From an uncultured Sediminibacterium sp. (lineage in GTDB: Bacteria > Bacteroidota > Bacteroidia > Chitinophagales > Chitinophagaceae), in the NCBI RefSeq assembly GCF_946481145.1, contig NZ_CAMLMJ010000024.1, positions 1-64,000 on the forward strand: a DNA stretch of 64,000 nucleotides, written 5' to 3'. Within the stretch, counting starts at the first letter, position 1. Every line of letters begins with the position of its first letter. The notes below the pieces were generated by a model, which saw nothing but the letters and a program-made list of their open reading frames with translations, had not been told where the DNA came from and searched no databases. Below are positions 58,594 to 64,000 of the stretch, in pieces. The translations under genes and the position numbers were made by a program.

Positions 58594-58609
58594 ACTTTAT
58601 TAATTACAG

Positions 58610-58617
58610 CAAAACTA
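58610..58617 (-). promoter_or_regulatory. Candidate -7 box of lysC
   Basis: Minus-strand TAGTTTTG, exact TAnnTTTG, 16 bases before ATG 58593. A weak TTC 19 bases upstream falls in the adjacent family D words. Confidence 0.5.
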
Positions 58618-58619
58618 GG

Positions 58620-58763
58620 TTAATTTGAAAATGAGCGAATTTGAAAATTTGAAAATGAAGCAATTTATTTTGCTGCGCAAAAGTTCTGTAATATAGTAGT
58701 GATAATACTCCAAACTCTCACCCGCCTCATTTTCAAATTTCCAAATTTCCAAATTTCCCAATC
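58620..58763. repeat. Family D palindrome between M28 and lysC
   Basis: Left arm AATTTGAAAATTTGAAAATG words (58621-58660), right arm CATTTTCAAATTTCCAAATT words (58730-58761). It abuts the stop codon of the M28 gene and the promoter box of lysC. Confidence 0.65.
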
Positions 58764-60402
58764 ATTTCTCTCTAACTGCCTTAAACTCAGATCCATCTTT
58801 CCATTTCGGCATTGTTTTTTCGAATGCGAGTTTTTTTCCTACCTGGAATAGCCATTTCAGATCATTGATGGCGCCGTTCATGGTCCAGGTGGTTGGATCG
58901 TAGCTGTCGGATGGTTGATGGTAATTTTTTTCGGTGTAATCGTCTTCCAGTTTCTGTCCAAATGCTTTGCCTTTGTTGATTACGTCAACTCCAGTACTTA
59001 CATATAATGCGGGTATCCCTACTTTAGCGAAATTAAAATGGTCTGAACGGTAATAGTAACCGGCTTCAGGATGTGAATCGTAGGATATATAACCACCTGT
59101 TTTCTCCACAGCCTCTTTTAGGTAATCTTCTAGGTCAGACTGTCCTTCACCAACGATTACAATATCCCTGGTAGCTTCAAAACGGTTTAGCCCATCCATA
59201 TTGATATTGGCAACAGTTTTTGTTACCGGATAGATCGGGTTTTCGGCATAATAAGCGGAACCTAATAATCCTTGCTCTTCTGCAGTTACAGCAAGGAAAA
59301 CAATGGTTCTTTCCGGCGGTGTTTTTAAATTTTTAAATACACGAACCAATTCGAGTAAACCTGCTGTACCGGAGGCATTGTCTAAGGCGCCATTATATAT
59401 AGAATCTCCAGTTGCATCGGGCCGGCCAATACCCAGGTGATCCCAATGTGCTGTATAGATAATCACTTCATCAGGTCTTTTGGTTCCGGTGATTTTGCCG
59501 ATTACATTATATGATTTTTTATAAGTAGCCTGAACGGTCATACTGGTGCTCAGTTTCAGGTCTAATGGAACAGCTTTAAAACCGGGTTTATTAGCTTTTA
59601 CCAATAAAGTAGAATCGAATCCGGCGGCGGTAAAAAGTTTATTGGCGGTAGTTTCAGTTACCCATCCGATTACATCACAGTTTTTTACATCCAATCCTCT
59701 TGTATCTAAACGTAAACGTGATGTGTTGAAACTATTTTGCTGAACGCTAAAAGGATAACTTGCCGCGGCTGTATTGTGAATAATCAAACACCCCTTAGCT
59801 CCCTGACGGGCCGCTTCTTCGAATTTATAGGTCCAGCGGCCATAGTAAGTCATGGCTTTGCCTTTGAAGAGGGTGGTATCACCAACCCAGAAACCGGGAT
59901 CATTTACCATAACCATTACTACTTTTCCTTTTACATCAAGTCCTTCATAGTCGTTCCAATTATATTCCGGCGCTACTACTCCATAACCTGCAAATATGAG
60001 TTCAGATTTGTCTAAGGTTTCAATAGAATCAGCTTTGTCGGTCCAGATGATATAGTCATCAAATGCTTTCAGGTTGAATTTTCCTTTTGTTGATTGTACT
60101 TCCATGGAAGGAGCGGCTTTAGCCAGTAGACTAACCATGGGAACTTCCTGAACATAGCTATCACCGTTGCCGGTTTCAAGGCCGGCTCGCTTAAACTGGT
60201 TTTTCAGGTAATCTACTGTCAGGGTTTCTCCCTCCGTAAATGGTTTTCGACCCATAAAAGAGTCTGAAGCCAGCACGCTTACGTGTTGTTTTACACTATC
60301 GGCATTGAAGGTGGCGAGACCGTCAGTTGGATCGATACTGGTAGAACAGGCAGTAATAAAGGCCACTGCTGTGAGCGATAAGACAAGGTTTAGTTTATGC
60401 AT
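58762..60402 (-). CDS. M28-family aminopeptidase (lipoprotein, with PA-type insert)
   Basis: 546 residues. SpII signal peptide ending in FITAC (Cys19), so an outer-face lipoprotein. A PA-like domain is inserted at about 110-265. Zinc ligands of M28: TAHWDHLG (His), NGALDNASG (Asp), AVTAEEQGLLGSAY (Glu-Glu), MDGLN (Asp) and RSDHFNFAKVG (His). Removes N-terminal residues from extracellular peptides. A family D palindrome lies downstream of it; upstream is a small membrane protein gene 74 bases away. Confidence 0.93.
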   Translation of the reverse strand: MHKLNLVLSLTAVAFITACSTSIDPTDGLATFNADSVKQHVSVLASDSFMGRKPFTEGETLTVDYLKNQFKRAGLETGNGDSYVQEVPMVSLLAKAAPSMEVQSTKGKFNLKAFDDYIIWTDKADSIETLDKSELIFAGYGVVAPEYNWNDYEGLDVKGKVVMVMVNDPGFWVGDTTLFKGKAMTYYGRWTYKFEEAARQGAKGCLIIHNTAAASYPFSVQQNSFNTSRLRLDTRGLDVKNCDVIGWVTETTANKLFTAAGFDSTLLVKANKPGFKAVPLDLKLSTSMTVQATYKKSYNVIGKITGTKRPDEVIIYTAHWDHLGIGRPDATGDSIYNGALDNASGTAGLLELVRVFKNLKTPPERTIVFLAVTAEEQGLLGSAYYAENPIYPVTKTVANINMDGLNRFEATRDIVIVGEGQSDLEDYLKEAVEKTGGYISYDSHPEAGYYYRSDHFNFAKVGIPALYVSTGVDVINKGKAFGQKLEDDYTEKNYHQPSDSYDPTTWTMNGAINDLKWLFQVGKKLAFEKTMPKWKDGSEFKAVREK

Positions 60403-60476
60403 CTGTGTGTTTTTGAATGATTATGTAGAATTCTAAGTTAATGTTTTATGCCGATTAGCCTTTTAATATTCATTCT

Positions 60477-60917
60477 TTAATCATCATATTTAATACCTCT
60501 GATGGTGAGAATAATTGATTTATTGGTTGGGATTATTCCTTTTGAAATAAAAATGAAGGTGATGGTTATAAAAAGTATACTACAAATGATTACTGTTTCT
60601 ATCCAGCATCCCCAAAAGGTATTAAGTCTGGCGTCTTCCGGATACTTAATATGATACCTGACAGGAAAATCATCGCCGGGTTTATAAGGTAAATTATAAC
60701 TGCCATGAAATTGTACGACGGATGTTTCAGTTTCAAATATCACAACAGGAAAACTTTGCTTGCCAATACTCCTGCTTTTTGTATATCCTGTGTATAATAC
60801 TTTCCCAATAGCTGTTTTGGAAGATGATAGCCAAACCAGTTTATAAATAATAAAGGGTAGTAATAAGACAGTTAAGAGCAATACATAAAATTGAGAACGA
60901 CTAAGTTTCACCAGCAA
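60477..60917 (-). CDS. DUF3592-like membrane protein
   Basis: 146 residues with two membrane helices (FYVLLLTVLLLPFIIYKLVW; IETVIICSILFITITFIFIS) and a small beta domain between them: FPVVIFETETSVVQFHGSYN, then YKPGDDFPVRYHIKYPEDAR, the pattern of DUF3592 (P-V-V-x-F-E-T, then GD-x-V-x-V-x-Y-x-P-x-x-P-x-x-A-R). Function is unknown for the family. It is possibly cotranscribed with the M28 gene. Confidence 0.75.
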   Translation of the reverse strand: MLVKLSRSQFYVLLLTVLLLPFIIYKLVWLSSSKTAIGKVLYTGYTKSRSIGKQSFPVVIFETETSVVQFHGSYNLPYKPGDDFPVRYHIKYPEDARLNTFWGCWIETVIICSILFITITFIFISKGIIPTNKSIILTIRGIKYDD

Positions 60918-61026
60918 ATATTAAGTGTATTAAAGATATTAGTCTGCAGGATATTTTAACACTATTATGCAATTTTTTAATGTCAGCTTTGGTACAGTTC
61001 TTGTTTAACTAAAGTAAAAAAATGAT

Positions 61027-61533
61027 ATGTTGACGTTCAGACGGATTGGTTTTATGGTTGTTTTATTGATTCCCGGGTTTCTATTTTCATGTACCCGAAA
61101 CATTACCCCATCCTCGGGGGAATCTATAAAAAAGGAAACGGTATTCAATGCTGCCAGTATGTCGGCAGATATTCTCACACATATCAATACCTATCGAAAA
61201 AGCAAGAGATTATCTGCACTAACTACTTTGGAAGTAGCGAACGAGCAGGCTGCCCAGCATAGTAAAAACATGGCCCTGAAAAAAACGGCTTTTAGTCATA
61301 ATGGGTTTGAACAACGAATTGCCGCTATTTCCAAAACCGAAGGAACCATGCGAGCCGCAGCGGAGAATGTGGCTTATGGACAACTTTCAGCCAAAGAGGT
61401 AGTAGAAGGCTGGATCAATAGTCCGGGGCATAAAAAAAATATTGAAGGCAATTATACACTAACAGGAATAGGTGTTTATCGCGATAATAAAGGGGTGATT
61501 TTCTTTACGCAACTTTTTATGAGAAGAGAATAA
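61027..61533 (+). CDS. CAP-domain (SCP/PR1) lipoprotein
   Basis: 168 residues, ATG 61027. SpII signal GFMVVLLIPGFLFSC, lipobox Cys about 22. The CAP domain is about 50-165: HINTYRKSKRLSALTTLEVA, ANEQAAQHSKNMALKKTAFS with AENVAYGQ and VVEGWINSPGHKKNIEGNY. CAP proteins are secreted or surface proteins of unclear biochemical role in bacteria. A family D palindrome follows directly. No neighbour suggests a function. Confidence 0.93.
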   Translation: MLTFRRIGFMVVLLIPGFLFSCTRNITPSSGESIKKETVFNAASMSADILTHINTYRKSKRLSALTTLEVANEQAAQHSKNMALKKTAFSHNGFEQRIAAISKTEGTMRAAAENVAYGQLSAKEVVEGWINSPGHKKNIEGNYTLTGIGVYRDNKGVIFFTQLFMRRE

Positions 61534-61650
61534 TTTGGAAATTTGGAAATTTGGAAATTTGAAAATGTAGTGGGTAGTTTAATGTGTAACTATTACATAG
61601 CTGAATCCTCATTTCCAAATTTCCAAATTTTCAAATTTCCAAATTGAATA
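61531..61650. repeat. Family D palindrome between CAP gene and fbp
   Basis: Left arm AATTTGGAAATTTGGAAATT (61532-61566), right arm AATTTCCAAATTTTCAAATT and TCCAAATTG (61611-61647), loop about 40 bases. Both neighbours read rightward, so here it would act as a terminator for the CAP gene and lie just before the fbp start. Confidence 0.7.
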
Positions 61651-61675
61651 CCTTCGCTCAAACGATTGCCCTGCT

Positions 61676-62689
61676 ATGACTATTAACAGAAGGATTCTTA
61701 CACTCGATGAATTTACTTTACAACAATTAAGACAATTCCCTACTGCAACGGGAGAACTGAGTAGTTTACTGCGTGATATTGGATTGGCGGCCAAGCGTGT
61801 TAACGTTGAGGTAAACAAGGCCGGACTGGTTGATATTCTTGGTGATGCAGGCACGATCAATGTACAGGGAGAGGATGTAAAGAAACTGGATATCTATGCT
61901 AATAACCAGTTCATGGGGGTATTGCAACATGGTATCAGTTGTGCAGGTATTGGGAGTGAGGAACTGGATGATTTTGTGGTATTCGATGATGAAGTAAGTA
62001 ACCAAAGCAAGTATGTAGTGATGTTCGATCCGCTGGATGGTAGTGGTAATATTGATGTAAATGTTTCTATCGGAACCATCTTCAGCGTGTACCGCCGTAT
62101 CAGTGAAAAAGGGAAGCCCTGTACCCAGGAAGATTTTCTGCAACCAGGTAACCGTCAGGTAGCAGCGGGTTATGTAATTTATGGTTCCAGTACCATGTTT
62201 GTATATGCTACACGCAGAGGCGTAAATGGTTTTACCCTCGATCCATCAATTGGGGAGTTTTGTTTGAGTCACCCCGACATAAAATGTCCTCCAACAGGAA
62301 AGTTTTATTCAGTGAATCATGGTAATTTCTTTCAGTACGATATTAACGTTCGGAAATACATTGACGCCTGTCAGCGTAAAACAAAAGAAACAGGCGGCCC
62401 ATACACCCAACGTTATATTGGTAGCATGGTCGCCGATGTACACCGTAACCTTATAAAGGGCGGCATTTTTATGTACCCAGGCACTACCGATAAACCCAAA
62501 GGGAAATTGCGCTTACTGTATGAGGCAAACCCTTTTGCCTTTATTCTGGAAGTGGCGGGTGGAAAAGCAACCAATGGCGTACAACGTATTCTCGACATAC
62601 AACCTACAGAACTACACCAACGTACCCCTCTGTTTATAGGGAGCAGTGAAATGATGGCTGAACTGGAAAGCCATTTGAATGTGGAATGA
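61676..62689 (+). CDS. fbp: Class I fructose-1,6-bisphosphatase
   Basis: Dephosphorylates fructose 1,6-bisphosphate in gluconeogenesis. 337 residues: ELSSLLRDIGLAAKRVNVEV, NNQFMGVLQHGISCAG (family: substrate pocket), VVFDDEVSNQSKYVVMFDPL (metal ligands Asp-Pro-Leu-Asp), DGSGNIDVNVSIGTIFSVYR, RYIGSMVADVHRNLIKGG and FMYPGTTDKPKGKLRLLYEA (Lys/Arg substrate-binding). The metal-binding DPLDGSGNID is complete. A TACCTTCG resembling a -7 box is about 20 bases upstream. Complements fba at 4611. Confidence 0.96.
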   Translation: MTINRRILTLDEFTLQQLRQFPTATGELSSLLRDIGLAAKRVNVEVNKAGLVDILGDAGTINVQGEDVKKLDIYANNQFMGVLQHGISCAGIGSEELDDFVVFDDEVSNQSKYVVMFDPLDGSGNIDVNVSIGTIFSVYRRISEKGKPCTQEDFLQPGNRQVAAGYVIYGSSTMFVYATRRGVNGFTLDPSIGEFCLSHPDIKCPPTGKFYSVNHGNFFQYDINVRKYIDACQRKTKETGGPYTQRYIGSMVADVHRNLIKGGIFMYPGTTDKPKGKLRLLYEANPFAFILEVAGGKATNGVQRILDIQPTELHQRTPLFIGSSEMMAELESHLNVE

Positions 62690-63084
62690 GGTGGTTAGGT
62701 ATTAGGTATTAGGTGTTAGCTAATTATGCGAATCAAATGTTGAAATTTGCCAAAAATGAGGAAATCTTCGATAGAGTAGTATTTTGAATTCATTAAAGCA
62801 GGCTCCTATTAATTAATAACTTCTAATCTAATTTGGCTGCTTAGATAGAACACGGATTTATCATGATCTATCATGATAATCATGATAAATCTGCGTTCCA
62901 TTGCCCCTCCTATGAAATTTCAACCCTTGATTCGCATTCTTATCTAGTTGTTAAAGGCTAACCCCTAACCCCTAACCCCTAATACCTAATACCTAATACC
63001 TAATACTTAATACCCCTGAATAATGAAATAACTTATTTGTACTAACTTCATCATTCATTATTCGTCATTCATTATTCATCATTT
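62690..63084. repeat. Gap with family I words, a palindrome and ATTCATTATTC words
   Basis: Left words GGTATTAGGTATTAGGTGTT (62696-62717) face right words CCCTAACCCCTAATACCTAA (62960-63010): family I. The middle has a perfect inverted repeat GATTTATCATGAT / ATCATGATAAATC (62855-62891) around a third CATGAT. TCATTCATTATTCGTCATTC words lie at 63046-63080, just before the next ATG. No gene found. Confidence 0.6.
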
Positions 63085-63570
63085 ATGAAACTCATCGGTT
63101 TTCTCCTGGCAGTTTTGTTGGTTCAGGGCTTATCCGCACAACAAAGAATAACGCCGGGACAGATGCATTACATTATTAACCCCAAACCCAACAGTATCAT
63201 CTACCGCGATACCCTTTATAGAGGAAGCAAAGAATTTATGCAGCTTTTTTACCGAAACAATGACACTCAATTGATGGAACTATACCGCAAGCACCAGAGT
63301 AATAAAATATCGGGGCAGGTACTTGGTATAGTGGGTAGCTTTGCTTTGATCATCGGTATCGGTCGTGTTTCTTCCGATAATAAAGATAAAGGCGTTGGCT
63401 GGGCTTTAATTGGAGGTGGATTTGTATCTACGCTTACCAGCGGATATTTATTGGTACAAAGCCAGCGTAATTTAAATACCGCCGTAACTTTGTTCAATCA
63501 ACGGTATAATAAAGCTTCACTTGGAATCGGTATTTCTCAACAACAAGCCGGATTTGTTTATAATTTTTAG
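63085..63570 (+). CDS. Hypothetical secreted or membrane protein
   Basis: 161 residues with a signal peptide (KLIGFLLAVLLVQGLSAQ) and mature start QRITPGQMHYIINPK. Two hydrophobic segments in the middle (VLGIVGSFALIIGIGRVS and VGWALIGGGFVSTLTSGYLL) suggest membrane insertion. No family recognised. It is directly followed by the ABC ATPase gene three bases after its stop codon, possibly the same operon, but the two may be unrelated. Confidence 0.75.
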   Translation: MKLIGFLLAVLLVQGLSAQQRITPGQMHYIINPKPNSIIYRDTLYRGSKEFMQLFYRNNDTQLMELYRKHQSNKISGQVLGIVGSFALIIGIGRVSSDNKDKGVGWALIGGGFVSTLTSGYLLVQSQRNLNTAVTLFNQRYNKASLGIGISQQQAGFVYNF

Positions 63571-63572
63571 TT

Positions 63573-64000
63573 ATGGCGAAACCTATTATTCAGGTTAATA
63601 ATTTGCATAAAAAATACGGCGATTTTGAAGCCGTTAAAGGACTCAGCTTCGAAGTGCTGGAAGGAGAAATTTTTGGGTTACTTGGTCCTAATGGAGCGGG
63701 TAAATCAACCACCCTGGAAATTATTGAAACCTTGCGGGAGAAAACAAGTGGTGAGATTACAGTGGCAGGTTTTGACCTCGACAAACAACCCAATGAAATA
63801 AAAAAGATCATAGGGGTTCAATTGCAGACTTCAGGCTATTACCCTGGATTAAACCTGATGGAACTGCTTGAACTATTTGCCGGCCTCTATAACCGTGACA
63901 TTAACGCTATGGATTTACTGGATACAGTAAACCTTCGCGATAAAGCCAAAGCCAAATACAAAGACTTGAGTGGTGGACAAAAACAACGTTTTTCAATTGC
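63573..64000 (+). CDS. ABC transporter ATP-binding protein (3' partial)
   Basis: From ATG 63573, 142 codons before the window end. IIQVNNLHKKYGDFEAVKGL, GLLGPNGAGKSTTLEIIETL (Walker A), VQLQTSGYYPGLNLMELLE (Q-loop) and DLSGGQKQRFSIA (signature LSGGQ) identify an ABC-2/drug-efflux-like ATPase (CcmA type). The Walker B is beyond the window. Probably pairs with an ABC-2 permease downstream; substrate unknown. Three bases after the stop of the preceding gene. Confidence 0.95.
   Translation, partial: MAKPIIQVNNLHKKYGDFEAVKGLSFEVLEGEIFGLLGPNGAGKSTTLEIIETLREKTSGEITVAGFDLDKQPNEIKKIIGVQLQTSGYYPGLNLMELLELFAGLYNRDINAMDLLDTVNLRDKAKAKYKDLSGGQKQRFSI

Overview
The window is a chromosomal segment of a Bacteroidota bacterium, most likely Chitinophagaceae. 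The reasons are: Bacteroidota-type promoters (TTG about 20 bases before TAnnTTTG, best seen at 12218-12248 and 10189-10219), weak or absent Shine-Dalgarno sequences, families typical of the phylum (DUF3810, a Cys-motif plus carboxypeptidase-regulatory-like protein, secreted M14 and M28 peptidases, SpII lipoproteins), the futalosine menaquinone route (mqnE) and a moderately AT-rich composition. Species cannot be named from the sequence alone.

Layout. 1-6.9 kb: 3' part of an NRAMP transporter fused to a universal-stress domain, icd, then smpB, accD, fba and a BtuF-like binding protein on the minus strand. 7-14.6 kb: LysR regulator, cystathionine beta-synthase, the DUF177-rpmF-plsX operon, DUF3810-tspO, dcd. 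14.6-18.1 kb: a phosphopantetheinyl transferase with a 350-base tandem duplication of its 3' end, then an overlapping pair made of a kinase-like protein and a DUF2130 protein. 18.2-21.3 kb: tRNA-Leu(GAG) followed by a tandem array of four tRNA-Leu 3'-half copies, argS (carrying an in-frame palindromic insert) and a GtrA protein. 21.6-40.4 kb: housekeeping and secreted-protein genes (beta-helix protein, dnaK, RlmK-like methyltransferase, two M14-type proteins, aminotransferase, serine hydrolase, sdaA, ndh, mqnE, nucleoside transporter, trxA). 40.8-48.5 kb: an AT-rich accessory stretch with a DUF262 protein, a broken abortive-infection-like gene, a tightly coupled membrane/GAF-like gene pair, lipoprotein and unknown genes, gene debris and its own repeats. 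48.6-64 kb: XRE regulator, retropepsin-like protein, VOC, DUF418, dnaE, NlpC/P60, aspartate kinase, M28 peptidase, CAP protein, fbp and the start of an ABC ATPase gene.

The most striking feature is the intergenic DNA. Almost every gap between convergent genes, and many others, holds an inverted repeat whose arms are short tandem degenerate words. At least ten word families recur: A (TTGCCACTGAnGGCACAGA), B (GATGTCGGAT/CAGATGTCAG), C (AGCTTGAAGC/AGCTAGAAGC), D (AATTTGGAAATTTG), E (GTCCGAAAGTCCG), F (TTTGATCTTTGATC), G (ATTGTCAATGGTGAAT), H (AAGAAATAAGGAATAAG), I (TAGGTATTAGG) and J (CTGCGTAAACTTAGTG/CTCCGCGGTG). They sit where terminators are expected, can nest inside each other (A around E at 50.9 kb), supply stop codons and C-terminal codons (smpB, mqnE), and in argS one lies inside the reading frame.

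Functionally the genes cover central carbon metabolism (icd, fba, fbp, sdaA), lipid precursors (accD, plsX, PPTase), respiration (mqnE, ndh), translation (smpB, rpmF, argS, tRNA-Leu, RlmK-like), replication and chaperoning (dnaE, dnaK), amino-acid metabolism (CBS, lysC, aminotransferase) and envelope or secreted hydrolases. No CRISPR array, rRNA, intact transposase or prophage was seen.
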